Source of the DNA: Porphyra umbilicalis
Taxonomy: Eukaryota; Rhodophyta; Bangiophyceae; Bangiales; Bangiaceae
Assembly: GCA_002049455.2 (NCBI GenBank)
Contig: KV918937.1
Location: 92,348 to 156,347, forward strand
Direction: 5' to 3'
DNA length: 64,000 nt
Shown here one piece after another: positions 22,199 through 32,973 of the stretch (position 1 is the stretch's first letter; the number at the start of each line of letters is the position of its first letter). The translations under genes were made by a program, and so were the position numbers. The notes below the pieces were generated by a model. The model was not told the origin of the DNA. It saw nothing but the letters and a program-made list of their open reading frames with translations, and did no database searches.

Positions 22199-24292
22199 AT
22201 GGTCCCCCACCCCCCCGCCCGAGCCATTGTCGGCACCGGCGCCGATGCCACCGACAGCCCACCGTCGCGTCGGCAGCGCGGCCGCCGCGGCCACCGGTCG
22301 GCGTCGCGCGACGCTGCTGTCGCAGCCGCCTACCACGTTTCCAGCGCCGCCGCCGCCGCCGCGGACGCCGCTGCCGCCGCCGCCGCCGACGCCCCCCCGC
22401 CGCCGCCGCCGCGGCGTCCGACGCCATCCCCGCCGCCGCCACCGCCCCGCCGCCATCGCCGCCAGCCGCCCGCGCGCCGTCACAGACACGCCGCTGCCGC
22501 CACCGCCGACGTCGCGGGCGGTCGGCGGGCGGGGGCGGCGCGCCTCTGCCCATCGGGGGCGGCCGAGACGCTGCGGCATCGGCCGCCCCGATGGCTCCTC
22601 TGCCCGCGGCGGCCGCCGCCGCGGCCGCCACCGGCGCCGCGGCAGGCGGTGCCACCCCCCCCACCGCCCCCCCCTCCGGGGGTGCCTGAAGCTCCCCCCT
22701 CTCGTCGCCGCCGCGTCGACAACCGCCGGGCGGCCGCCCGCGGCGGTGTCGACGGGGCCATGGGGGTCGGCGGACGGCGGCAGACCGCCGCCCGCCGCCG
22801 CCGCCACCACCACCGCCGCCGCCTCCGCCCCGACGCCGCCCACGTCAGCAAGGCCAACTTCGACGGCGCGGCCGCGCAGCGGCAGTACGCCGCCACCGCG
22901 GCCGCCGTCGCGGCGCGGCAGGTTGAGGCCCCGCCCGTCGCGGGGGCGCCCCCCAATACGGCCGCCCCGCCGAAGCCGCGTCGCCTGGTTTCCGGCCGAC
23001 GCGGAGCCGGATTTTGGGGCGGCGGTGGTGGCGGCCGGCACCGCCGCCGCCGCCGCCGCCGTGCGCCACGGCACCGGCGACGGCGGCGGGGGTGTGGTCG
23101 GCGGCGACGGCGGCAACGGCGGCGATGGGGGCGGCGGGGCTCCCCCCCCCCCCCCCCCGGCGGCGGCGTGGGTGGCCTTTACGACCGCAGCGCCCGCGGC
23201 CAAGCGGATCCGCGCGGCGCCCCTCAGCACCGCCCTCGTCCTCGAGCGCGACTGCGCTATCCGCGACGCGGAGCGGTCGGCGGGCGGGCGTAAGACGGCC
23301 ACCGCCTGGGCGGCCCTGTGGCGCGAGACGTGGGGCATCGACGACCCCGACGGGCCGCCGTCGACGTCGAAGAAAGCCGCCCCGGCCGCCGCGGAGGTCG
23401 GCGTTGGGCACCACCAGACGCCCTCCCAAGCGTCTGGCCGGCGGGGCGTGCCGGCGGCGCCGCCCGTCGGCGCCCTCTCCGCCGCGCGGTCGCCGCCGCG
23501 GCGGCGGACGGAGGAGGGCGTCGGCCCGCCGCGGCGGGTGGGGGGGGGGGGGGGGTGGGGGGGCGGGGGGGGGGGTGCGGGGGCGACGGCTGCACCCGCC
23601 GGTGCGCGCCACGGCGGCGACACGTCGTCTGCGTCGGATGCGTGCTGGTCGACGAGCGGCTGCGCGGGGGACGAGGAGGCGTCGGATGGCGGAAGGGTGG
23701 GGGGGGACCTCGGCGCCGCCCTCGGCTTGTCGTCGCTGCGAGCGGTGGCGGCGGGGGTCGCGGTGGTCGGCGGCGGTGCCGGCGCGCCGGCTGTAGGCCC
23801 GTCACCGTCGTTGCGTGGCGCCGCCACTTCTGCCGCTGCCGCCGTTGCAGCTGCCGCTGCAACCGCCGCCGCCCCGCCTTCCGCTGCCGACGCACCTGCC
23901 GCCGCCGCCCCTGCCGACGCCCTGACCTGCCGTCGTCTGCGGCACCACGTGCGCACTGACGACGTGCAGGCGCTGACGCGCGTCTCGAAGGCGGCAACGC
24001 GAGCGCCGAGTCGGACGCCGACGCGCACGGGCCCGGGGTGGGCGCCTTCCAGGCCGACCGGCCGCCCGCGGGGGGGGCAGCACCGGCGCCAACGGCGGGC
24101 GTGGCGGCCGCAGCCGCTTTCCCGACCGCCGCCGCCGCTGCCGCTGCCGCCCCTACTTGCTGTCGTATCCCCCGTGGGAGAAGGCACTACGACGCTTCGC
24201 GGCATTGCCGCGGCGGAGGCCACGGTGCGGCTGCCACTCCTCCCAGCCGGCTGCTTGCCACGACCATCGTGGGAGGCGGTGCGGTCGTGTGA
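22199..24292 (+). CDS. Possible very GC-rich low-complexity protein, broken frames
   Basis: About 2 kb of extreme GC content with poly-Ala, poly-Pro and poly-Gly tracts. Between the G/C runs, + strand segments look like ordinary protein: AHVSKANFDGAAAQRQYAA (near 22.84 kb), AWFPADAEPDFGAAVV (near 23.0 kb), LVLERDCAIRDAERS followed by TAWAALWRETWGIDDPD (23.24-23.35 kb), and YLLSYPPWEKALRRFAALP (near 24.16 kb). They lie in different frames separated by homopolymers such as 23143-23158 and 23540-23575. No domain is recognised and start and stop are not defined. The long minus-strand open frame over the same DNA is probably a shadow. Confidence 0.3.
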
Positions 24293-25130
24293 GGGGGGGC
24301 GGGGTGGCGGTCGGCGAGACGCGCTGACGGTCTGGACGGCTGGTGCGCTCCGCATGACCGACTGCTTGGCCAAGCTCTTCGTGCGAGTGTACGGGCGGTC
24401 TGAGCAAGACGTGCATCTCTGCTCCAGTGATCGGGCGGCGGGCGGTGCCCGCGTTCGCAGCCCATGTATGCCACCGATTCTTTTCGCCGCCGTCAGCGAC
24501 GGGCCCGTCGGCCACAGCCGCGACGGGCGAGGCCAGGCCGGATGGGGGCCTCGCGAAGAGTCAGCCGTTCTCCCGAGAGGCGCGCCAAGCAGTGCGATAG
24601 CGGTGGTGGCCCGACCGCAGCTGCTCGATGCGCCGGTGATCCCGCCGTGGTCGTCACGTGGGAGCGCATGCCTGGCGGGGGGGGACGTTTGTAGTGGGTC
24701 GGGGGGGTGCCCCACGAGAACGGGGCGGGTGGGGGAGCCGCCGCCTCGCGTGGATAGCGGCGCGGCCGCACGTGACGGGGGCGGCGCAGCGGCCGGGGTT
24801 TGGTCCTAGTACATTTGGCTGGCCGGATGCTCTGCTTTGGAACAGCTGCTGCGCACGTGCGCGGTGTCTGTCGTGCTGTTGCTACTGGCTTCTATTTTAT
24901 TTTTTTGGTGGCGCTCGCCTGGCCCGACATGCGCGCGGAGAACGCCCTCAGGCTGTTCTTTGTGCCTTGCGCCTTCTTTGACGGACAATCCGCAAAAAGA
25001 TAAGTGTCTTGTGTGCTCGTCGTCGAGTCACACAAAAGGGGCAGCGATGATGACGCATAAAGACCAACCATCTTACCGACGAACAAAAGGAGCGTTCACA
25101 TCTCCTCTTCCCGTCGGTGGTCCGACAGGA
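24293..25130. other. Intergenic
   Basis: About 840 bp; GC-rich on the left, becoming AT-richer after 24.8 kb. One short frame has a hydrophobic stretch near 24.85-24.91 kb but no ATG or context supports it. Confidence 0.4.
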
Positions 25131-25266
25131 TGCGAGACGTGGATCGCTATTGCAGCGCTACGCTGGTCGCTGCCCAAGTGGCGCTGACCCGTCTCTGATG
25201 CAAGACACGGATCGCTGTTTCAGCGCTGCACTAGCTGCCCAAGTGGCACTGGCCTGTCTCACGCAA
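25131..25266. repeat. 68-bp tandem duplication
   Basis: Two diverged copies, starting at 25131 (TGCGAGACGTGGATCGCT) and 25199 (TGCAAGACACGGATCGCT), each containing GCTGCCCAAGTGGC. Confidence 0.8.
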
Positions 25267-25821
25267 GGGGGGGCAGATTTCTGTTGTTCAGATAGTGCAG
25301 CGGCAGCGCACCTGTTGCGCTCCCAGGTTGCAATATATTCACATGTTTTTGTTTCAAGCAAAGTCTCGGACGGATCCGCTGCTCCAATACCGAGGCACCT
25401 GCAGGAGCTCAGATGCCCTTAATAAGTACAAGGCTTCTTCTCGCGCTGCTCTGCGTTCAGCTGCTGCCAGTCGCCGCCGCAATCTCTGTGACAATCTACG
25501 GTGACACTCTCCCCCTCACCCACCGCTCCTCCCGCACACGCCTCTCTCTTCTCTGTACGGTGTGACCACCCACCAGGCGGCCTGAAGGGGTTTGGGAGTG
25601 AGTTGTGTGATGGACCTTCCATGGGACGACTACAACATTGACGGACGCCAGGACGCCGTTTCTGACTCTTCCCGTCTCCGCAAGAAGCAGAGAAGAGGCG
25701 GCGGCAACCGGGCAACTTCTGCCGCATCAACGACACACTCAACCCCCTCCTTTTAATCTGGGGGGGGTCAAGGGGGAGCAGCCCCCTGCCCTTAAAGATA
25801 GCCACTCTCCCGCTCCGCGTC
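25267..25821. other. Intergenic, 3' of the repeat-protein gene
   Basis: No gene or RNA seen; it likely contains the 3' UTR of the minus-strand gene at 25822-28776. Confidence 0.4.
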
Positions 25822-28776
25822 TTAGACACCACTCTGTTGTTCGTTCTCGCCAACTCCCTGCTCCCCGCGCTCGCCTCCGCCATCCCCTCTACGCCCACCA
25901 CCACCTCGCTTGTCACCGACGTCGGCGCCCACGCCCGGCGGCGCAGGCACATCGTCTGTGCGACGATTGCTTCGGTTGGCGGCGGTCGCAGCCTTGTTAG
26001 CGCGGATTTTGTCCAGCTCTGGGACAAAGGCAAGCAGCTCGTCCAGCCACAGCTGCCACGGCACGCGTACAGACGGCTTTTTCTTGCCAGACGCGGTCGT
26101 CGTGACCTCCCGCTTGGCCTCCTTGTCCTTCCAGTCGAGGTCCGCCCACGCAACGTCCCACAGGCGCAGGAAGTACACGCGTGCCTTCTCCTTGTTGTCG
26201 ACGCCGGGTTTGCCCATGGCCACTTGGCGTAGCTTGTCGTAAACCCGGTCCTCCGGCTTACCGTACCCCCCCCAGCGAAAGGAAGACAGCATTATACGCA
26301 ACGACTCCGCGCTGATGTTCTTTTTCGTCTCGGAGATGACATCGGGGCGGATGTTGTCCACGTCGGACCAGATGTCCTGCTCCGCGTCGTACTCCTCCAT
26401 GAGGATGCGCGCGGCGACCATCATCCGCTTCCAGGTAGGGTATTGCTTGTTCGGGTAGACCTTGTTGACGACTGCCTCCTTCTTGGCGCCGCTGCCTTGA
26501 CGAACGCTTTTCCGGGGTGAGCGCACCGCGGCGATGCCGCCTCCTCCCCCCTTAAGAGTAGGGGCAGCCGGCGTGCTTGGTGGTGGCGCGACCTGGCTTT
26601 CCGAGGACGGTGTGACCGTCAAGGCGGTCTTGAAGCTCGCCGCCCCAGGGACCGCAGATGGCGACGACTTGGCGACGCCCAGCAGACCTACAACGGTAGC
26701 ATCAGGAGCCGCCGAGTCCGGCAGCTCATGGTTGAACTTGGCGTACAGGAGGTGGATGACGGTGAGCAAGTTGGAGATGAGGAACGGACCCACCTGTCGG
26801 ATCTCCCCGTTGATGCCCGCCGGCAGCGCGTCACGCAAAACGTCCAGGAACCACGGCTCCAGCCCCCTCTTGGTCGCCGGTGGCGAGTGGACCAAGCGAC
26901 CAGCCGCAAAGCTGATCAAGTAGTACGGCCACACGTCGGCCTTGACGAGGACGGAGATCAGTTGGTAGCGGGGAGTGGCGTCGAAGACGGCACCCACAAA
27001 AGCAAACAGCCGAGCCCATCTGCTTCCCGGAGTCTCGGAGACAGGAGCGATGACAGGGATAGCCGGGGGGGTCGCCCAGGCTGCAGCGCCCGCCCCTCCG
27101 CCCACAGGCAAATCGCTGCCGGCAGCCGCGTGAAGTGGCGGCGGCGGTGACAGCGCTGCAGTAGCGTCCGAAGAGGCCCCGTAGCGGGACCAAGGCAGCT
27201 CGGATTGGGGGCCACAGCCAGCTTGCGGGTGCCAGGCACTGCCGTCAGGGACCGCCGGCGGCCCACTAGGTGCGCCGCTCCAGACCGTTTGACCAGCTTT
27301 TCGGGCGGCCGCGCTGAGCTCAGCAGCGGCCGCGTCGTCCGCCTCCGACCACTGTGGGTGCACGGCCGCTGCCTTCTCTTCTTCCGCGGCCAGACGCTCG
27401 GCCGCCGCTGTTAGCGCGAGCGCCGCCGCCGCCACCTGCTCGTCGGCGGCCTTACGGTCGACGGCGGCCTTGCGCGCGAGCGCCGCCGCCACCTGTTGCT
27501 CTTCGGAGGCCTTGCGGTCGATTGCGGCCTCGCGCGCGAGCGCCGCCACCGCCTCCTGGTCGTCGGCGGCCTTGCGGTCGGCGGCGGCCTCCTGTTCCAG
27601 CGCCGCCGCCGCCTCCTGGTCGTCGGCGGCCTTGCGGTCGGCGGCGGCCTTGCGCGCGAGCGCCGCCGCCGCCTCCTGCTTGTCGGCGGCTTCGCGGTCG
27701 GCGGCGGCCTTGTACTCACGCGCCGCCGCCGCCTCCTGGTCGTCGGCGGCCTTGCGGTCGGCGGCGGCCTTGTACTCACGCGCCGCCGCCGCCTCCTGGT
27801 CGTCGGCGGCCTTGCTGTCGGCGGCGGCCTTGCGCACAAGCGCCGCCGCCGCCTCCTGCTCGTCAGCGGCCTTGCGGTCGGCGGCGGCCTTGTGCTCCAG
27901 CGCCGCCGCCGCCTCCTGCTCGTCGGCGGTCTTGCGGTCGGCGGCGGCCTTGTGCTCCAGCGCCGCCGCCGCCTCCTGCTCGTCAGCGGCCTTGCGGTCG
28001 GCGGCGGCCTTGTGCTTCAGCGCCGCCGCCGCCTCCTGGTCGTCGGCGGCCTTTCTTTCGGCGGCGGCCTTGTGCTCCTGCGCCGCCGCCGCCTCCTGGT
28101 CGTCGGCGGTCTTGTTGTCGGCGGCGGCCTCGCGCTCCAGCGCCGCCGTCGCCTCCTGCTCGTCGGCGGTCTTGCGGTTGGCGGCGGCCTTGCGCTTGAG
28201 CGCCGCCGCCGACTCGTGCTTGTCGGTGGGCTTGCGCGCGGCCGCGGCGCCGCGCACAACCACCTCTGTCGCCTCCTGGTCGTCCGCGGCCTTGCCGCAG
28301 GCCGGAGCTTCACGCTCGCGCTTCTTCCCGGCTACGGCCTTGTCGGTGCTCTCCTTCACGGCGCTTGCTGCTTCGTTGGCGGTTTGGCGGCGCCGCTCCT
28401 TCTTCGCTAGCCGTCGCGAGGGCTGCCTGTCGCCCGCGACGGCTAGGAGCTTGTCTTTTCCAGCGGCCAAGCGTCGCTCGAGGTCGGCGTTGTCCTCCGC
28501 AACTGTCGCCTCAGCCGCGGCGATGGCCTTGTGCATGGGGCTGAGGGCAGGCGCCGAGGGCTGGGAGGCAGCCCGAGTCCCAGCGCTGCTGTTTTGCGGT
28601 GAGGCCCGTTCGTTGGCGGTAGCGCCGCCAGGGCGTCCGTTCGACGCCAATTTGGCCAGCCTGGAGCGCTTGGAGCGCGGAGAGGATGGGACATTGGAAG
28701 AACCTGTAGCCGGTGCGCAGTCGCCGGCGTTGTCGACGGTGCGCTTAGTGCGCGGCTTGCGCTTGTTGCCGCCCAT
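25822..28776 (-). CDS. Large protein with fourteen 20-residue Ala/Lys/Asp repeats
   Basis: 984 residues, ATG 28776, uninterrupted. The N-terminus is basic (MGGNKRKPRTKRT), consistent with nuclear localisation. Residues ~170-450 are a 20-residue repeat (core AADRKAADEQEAAAALEHKA), highly charged, heptad-compatible and probably helical or coiled-coil. A Pro/Ala linker follows, then two non-repetitive regions. One (~580-690) contains SRWARLFAFVGAVFD; the other (~790-930) contains YPTWKRMMVAARILMEEY and PWQLWLDELLAFVPELDKI. The tail is Gly/Arg-rich. I recognise no family. The two Trp-rich helical parts could be DNA- or protein-binding modules of a mobile-element protein, but nothing proves that. 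The open frames on the opposite strand across the repeat are shadows of the 60-bp periodicity. Confidence 0.75.
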   Translation of the reverse strand: MGGNKRKPRTKRTVDNAGDCAPATGSSNVPSSPRSKRSRLAKLASNGRPGGATANERASPQNSSAGTRAASQPSAPALSPMHKAIAAAEATVAEDNADLERRLAAGKDKLLAVAGDRQPSRRLAKKERRRQTANEAASAVKESTDKAVAGKKREREAPACGKAADDQEATEVVVRGAAAARKPTDKHESAAALKRKAAANRKTADEQEATAALEREAAADNKTADDQEAAAAQEHKAAAERKAADDQEAAAALKHKAAADRKAADEQEAAAALEHKAAADRKTADEQEAAAALEHKAAADRKAADEQEAAAALVRKAAADSKAADDQEAAAAREYKAAADRKAADDQEAAAAREYKAAADREAADKQEAAAALARKAAADRKAADDQEAAAALEQEAAADRKAADDQEAVAALAREAAIDRKASEEQQVAAALARKAAVDRKAADEQVAAAALALTAAAERLAAEEEKAAAVHPQWSEADDAAAAELSAAARKAGQTVWSGAPSGPPAVPDGSAWHPQAGCGPQSELPWSRYGASSDATAALSPPPPLHAAAGSDLPVGGGAGAAAWATPPAIPVIAPVSETPGSRWARLFAFVGAVFDATPRYQLISVLVKADVWPYYLISFAAGRLVHSPPATKRGLEPWFLDVLRDALPAGINGEIRQVGPFLISNLLTVIHLLYAKFNHELPDSAAPDATVVGLLGVAKSSPSAVPGAASFKTALTVTPSSESQVAPPPSTPAAPTLKGGGGGIAAVRSPRKSVRQGSGAKKEAVVNKVYPNKQYPTWKRMMVAARILMEEYDAEQDIWSDVDNIRPDVISETKKNISAESLRIMLSSFRWGGYGKPEDRVYDKLRQVAMGKPGVDNKEKARVYFLRLWDVAWADLDWKDKEAKREVTTTASGKKKPSVRVPWQLWLDELLAFVPELDKIRANKAATAANRSNRRTDDVPAPPGVGADVGDKRGGGGRRGDGGGERGEQGVGENEQQSGV
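27421..28260. repeat. 60-bp in-frame tandem repeat, 14 units
   Basis: Exact 60-bp period, each unit starting CGCCGCCGCC. Central units differ by a few bases and the outermost are more diverged (28201-28260 most of all). It encodes the 20-residue helical repeat. Confidence 0.97.
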
Positions 28777-29511
28777 CTACGAAGAAAAGGCCAATGCAGT
28801 CGCACAATCGGTGTTGCACACGAAAAAACAGCAAAAAGAAAGGGAATTTCAACGTTAGGCTACAGTGCTCCGCGTACCTTGACGCCGATCAAGAGTATGC
28901 CTCTGCCCCTCGTGTACCAAACCAGACAATACCACCAACACGCGAATAACCAAGTCACAAGATCGAGGTACATCCGTACCGCTGGTAAAGAGAACCACGC
29001 AGCCCGGCATGTAGCCAGAGCGTGGCAATAGAGCAGCGACCAGCTCTGCCCCACTGCGAGTAGTGACGGCAGCCGACCTTGGCACTGCGCCCAGCGCACC
29101 AACACGGGCAGAGGTCCAGCGCAACTGTGAAGGATGCACAGACACTGACAGCAACAAAGACAGACGCGATTGCCTCCCAGACGCGAACGGAGGTCGATGC
29201 GTGCGAGATGAATGCGCCATGCCTTGTCGGGTGTGTGGCCAACTTCGTGACAGCATGCGGTGCGCAATCGAATCGTTACCATGTGATCGGGCTCCCAATG
29301 TTTGTAATGATGACGACACCTGACGTAGAGACATCTGTCAAATGATGCGGCTAGATTTAGTCGAAGTTGCACGACATATAATGATCTAGTTACTGGATGA
29401 TATTGCTGCTTACCATATCAGAAAATTACCGTCTCTCACATTTTGACTCTTAGCTCGGGTCGTATCTGACGCAGGGGCCAACTTATTCGACCGTCACGTG
29501 CACCGTGAACA
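28777..29511. other. Intergenic, upstream of two divergent genes
   Basis: About 730 bp including an AT-richer stretch at 29340-29470. It would contain the promoter of the repeat-protein gene. No feature recognised. Confidence 0.4.
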
Positions 29512-30414
29512 ATGAAACTTGCGTGTGCATTTGGTAAGGATGGGGCGGCTGTGGACGGCGCCATGTGGACACATCGGTGCGGCCACCCGCGACGCTGGGG
29601 CGGATCGGGGGGTCATCGGAAGTGGCGGACCGCGGCGTGCCGGGTCTGGGCGGGGAACGTCGCCGCCGCCGCCTCGACAGCGGGCACGCGTCTCTGTGTG
29701 GGGTGGAATGGTCGGTGGCAGTGCCCTCTGTGGCGCGAGCGGGCTGGATATGAAGGCGGCCGTGGCAGCGCCGGAACGGTCCGGCGGACAGCCGCGAGCC
29801 ATAGCCACATTAGCCACCAGGTGGAGCGGTCGGCTGCAGCCTGGCGGCTGCCGTGGTCCGCGAACCTCGCTGGCGCACCCTCGCTGCTGCCGCCACCGCC
29901 GCTGTCAATGCACACTGTCGACCATTCCGCTCTGCACGGACACCTCGACGACTGGCGGCTGCTCGGCGAATGCGACCGGCCGGTGGCGTGGGGCGGCTGT
30001 CGCGTGGGGCCACCGTTTTCATCCGACGCCTTTCGTGCAATTTTGTGTAGTAGGCTGGTGGGGGGCGGCACGGGTGCGGCGGCTGCGGTGTGGCGTCCGC
30101 CGGCAGCGCGAATCGCCCACCTGAGTGGTGTATGTGCCTCTTACGAAGTATTGGCGGGTTGCTTCGTTGGGTGTGGTTGGGCGCAGGGCCGGGCTGAGGG
30201 CGGTGTGCCTCCATGCCGCCCGTTTGCAGGCGACGGGTGGCAGCTGCGTCTGCGGCTGCGCTGGCCGCCTGTGCTTGCTTTTGTGGCCCATGTTTGTTCT
30301 GCGGGCCGCTCGAGCGCTGAGCGCGTGTCGGACGGACGCCTAGAATCGAGTTGGTGCTCAGGAAGCTCTTTTCATGCCCCGCAGAGTTGCGATTCATCAC
30401 TCACAAGTAAATGA
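29512..30414 (+). CDS. Hypothetical protein (300-residue open frame)
   Basis: An uninterrupted frame from ATG 29512 (MKLACAFGKDG) to a stop at 30414. Composition is Trp-, Gly- and Arg-rich, as expected for a chance open frame in GC-rich DNA. No domain, signal peptide or clear membrane segment is seen, and a minus-strand frame also stays open over part of it. Confidence 0.25.
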   Translation: MKLACAFGKDGAAVDGAMWTHRCGHPRRWGGSGGHRKWRTAACRVWAGNVAAAASTAGTRLCVGWNGRWQCPLWRERAGYEGGRGSAGTVRRTAASHSHISHQVERSAAAWRLPWSANLAGAPSLLPPPPLSMHTVDHSALHGHLDDWRLLGECDRPVAWGGCRVGPPFSSDAFRAILCSRLVGGGTGAAAAVWRPPAARIAHLSGVCASYEVLAGCFVGCGWAQGRAEGGVPPCRPFAGDGWQLRLRLRWPPVLAFVAHVCSAGRSSAERVSDGRLESSWCSGSSFHAPQSCDSSLTSK

Positions 30415-30433
30415 GCCCGTCTGTTCTTTGTAT

Positions 30434-31408
30434 CTACGATCCACGCGACATGACAGAGCAAAACGTGTGCATCTTGTTATATCCAAACCGCTGTCCTCGC
30501 CCAGCCCGCTTCACGCGCTCCACGCGAAGCTGGTCACGGAGTGCTGCCCACCCACCGGCTCTGCTCGCTGCCTTGACAATTGCTCGGCGCTTGGCGAGCA
30601 TGGAAGAAGATGCCCGTCCAAAATGCTGCTTCTTGTCCAGCTCGCGTCGTTCAGGCTGGCCCTGTTGAAGCTTTTTGAGCGCGATGGTGGAACCAACACC
30701 TTCTTCCCAAGACCGCTCGACGACATCCATCATGAGCTCCCAGTCACGGGGAAGCCGCTCCATTGCAATTGGCTTAACACCGATCTGCAGGGCAGCGGAT
30801 GAGCTCTGCTTACGAGGATGAACGCTGCAAGTGCACGAAGAACAACCGCTAGCACTGGTGACCATAGACGGTGGCAAGTTCCCTGCGGGCAGCGCGCTTG
30901 ACCGCATCGGCTGGGACCTTGCCGCCTCGAGAATCGGTTGCCCAAAAGAAGCACTGGCAAGAACCGAGGCCGACTGAACGAACTGGGCGGCCAAACCCAC
31001 GGAGGCAGCGCCTCGGCGATGGGCTGCTTTGATGTTCTTGAGCCGAGCCTCGATGGAGTTGCAAAGCGCGCGGACCGGCGCAGATATTTGTTGCTGCCGT
31101 CGACCAGCCACGAGAGCGTGCGCGAGACGCAAATGACCGTCAATGTTGTCAGGAAGAGGACGCGGTACAAAAGCACGGTTCAACGGGTTCACGGCAGCAG
31201 CAATCCCCACGACGAGCTTGTCTTGGGTTGGATGAGCCATCAGACGACGCGGAATTCTGACTTGCTCACGACAGAGACTGCTCGTGACACGTCCGAGGTT
31301 GGCGAGGCAACGCAAGATGCCGGTCCCGTCCTGCGGGCCAAGGAAACCCCCGATAAGGGACGAGTTTTGCTTCCATATGGTCCGAGCCGTTATGGTCAGA
31401 AACCGCAT
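30434..31408 (-). CDS. Unassigned 324-residue protein, possible GCR1_C-like segment
   Basis: ATG 31408 (MRFLTITARTIWKQN), uninterrupted. The N-terminal half has moderate composition with helical segments (VRALCNSIEARLKNIKAAH). Near residues 215-290 the pattern LPRDWELMMDVVERSWEEGV, then IALKKLQ, an Arg/Lys-rich loop and HFGRASSSMLAKRRAIVKA resembles the layout of GCR1_C DNA-binding domains: Trp-x-E followed by Gly, a short helix, then a basic helix. GCR1_C domains occur in fungal Crypton-type recombinases. The resemblance is by eye only and weak. The gene is divergent from the tyrosine recombinase 1.6 kb away, and the two could belong to one element. Composition is less GC-extreme than the host block. 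Confidence 0.5.
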   Translation of the reverse strand: MRFLTITARTIWKQNSSLIGGFLGPQDGTGILRCLANLGRVTSSLCREQVRIPRRLMAHPTQDKLVVGIAAAVNPLNRAFVPRPLPDNIDGHLRLAHALVAGRRQQQISAPVRALCNSIEARLKNIKAAHRRGAASVGLAAQFVQSASVLASASFGQPILEAARSQPMRSSALPAGNLPPSMVTSASGCSSCTCSVHPRKQSSSAALQIGVKPIAMERLPRDWELMMDVVERSWEEGVGSTIALKKLQQGQPERRELDKKQHFGRASSSMLAKRRAIVKAASRAGGWAALRDQLRVERVKRAGRGQRFGYNKMHTFCSVMSRGS

Positions 31409-32973
31409 GTGGACGGGCGTCGCAATTGTGGCCCACTGATGTCAGATTGCACGCCTGTCGTGATTATCGAGGGAGAGAAATACATCGCCTTTTCAATCTC
31501 TTAAGCAAATTGAGAATCCGGTACGGGATAACGCCATCCCGTCACCGAATTGCAGACGTAATCGGGTAGGTAATTGTATTTGTCTGGGCGTATCTTGTCT
31601 GTCGCGCACAACGCGTCCCGACGGCCAATCGGATCAGCGCAGCAACAGCCCGCTGAGAGTGGCTGATCCGGTGGCCCGATCCAGTCCCTGGTTTGTCGGC
31701 CCGGTGGGCCAGGCTGCCGCAGTCGACGCTTGTCGAACGCCAATCCGAGCTCCTGACGCGCCCACCTTTGGAGTCAGCCGCCCCAACTCGTGTCTCATCA
31801 TCGTTTTTGTTTTTCTCTGCTTACATACACACACTGTGCCTCACTGTCCGGCCCCCTGAAGTGTACTGGAGATTGATTCTCTACGACGTGAACAGCCTGG
31901 TCGTCAGCAGCCGCGGGGACTCGTCTTTGCGACCAGTCGCTTTCGAGGAGCTGTACATATTTTGGTTTTTCTATCGTGGCGCACTCTCCTCATACCTCAT
32001 GGTCTCGTCCCTGCTGACCAATCCTGCCCCACAGGCGTCCCCTCCATTTGATGTATCTGCGCCCCGTGATGGCAACGCAGTCGAGAAGGCGGACGAATCG
32101 GCGCGGACTGCTCCATCCGTGTTGCGCGTTGTGAGCGGATACGCTGTACGGGCCCATCCTCCGCAATCATGTAGTGCGCTTTTGGCAGCTTGTACGCGAC
32201 GAGGTGCCGGGGCCCTGCTCAGAGAACAAGGGGAAGCAACCGATTCTTGCTTATGACGCTGTTCCTCGAAGTCATCCCTGCTACTTGTAGTCCTGTTTTT
32301 CATCTGCGTGCGCGACTTGGCTGTTGAAGAGCTGGCTCACACTAAGTATGTGCTATCGTTCTTGTTGCTTTGTCAGTGGAGATTTTTTTCTTCGTGCGCT
32401 GTGAGCTTGTGCCTGGTCTTATGCTGATCAGACATGGGATGCGGTATTTTCTTCGAGCTTCGCTGCTGTCAACAGGGCCTCCTTGCAACCCGGCAACAGG
32501 GCGTCCGTGCAACCCGACGTACGACAGGGGTACCGCATTCTTATCCAACGAAAGAGACGTTTTAACATGGTGATGCAACGTTCGAGAAGGCCCCAACGCA
32601 TTGATGTTGCGAAGTTCTTTGGAGCTGGCGATTCTCGAGCCACGTTGTTCGTCAATGCCACAGACAGGCGGGAAGAGTACATCGCTTGTTTTTCCGTACG
32701 TAAACGATATTCGAGTACAACACAAAAGATCCAGTCACAAGGTTCGTAAATACATACGACAGCAAAGCGAAACCTCGTAGGTCATTCGCCAAGATTTTCG
32801 AAGAGGCTGCATGCGGATAATTTGTCAGCTCGCGCACGAATCACGTTCCCACGTCATGGTGCGAGGTGTCTTGATTATGGCGATCATATCCTCTCGCTGC
32901 GGCGTGCACTCTCGCTGCACGCACGCTCTCATCTGGCAGGCAGGCCCGCGCTTCGACATCGGCTGTGAGCAGA
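31409..32973. other. Divergent intergenic region upstream of the recombinase
   Basis: About 1.56 kb of moderate GC. It contains a short duplicated motif at 32473-32518 (CAACAGGGC.TCC.TGCAACCCG twice). No domain-bearing frame. It may hold the promoters of both flanking genes and possibly the left end or recombination site of the proposed element. Confidence 0.4.

Noticed and set aside
21857..24715. A long minus-strand open frame upstream of and continuous with the PIF1-like helicase start
   Set aside because: Composition is Arg/Pro/Gly low complexity, the helicase ATG at 21856 starts the recognisable part, and the + strand has better coding-like islands over the same DNA.
27354..28858. Several long + strand open frames across the 60-bp repeat
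   Set aside because: They are shadows: a 60-bp period without stops in one frame keeps other frames open too. The minus-strand frame has the ATG and non-repetitive domains on both sides.
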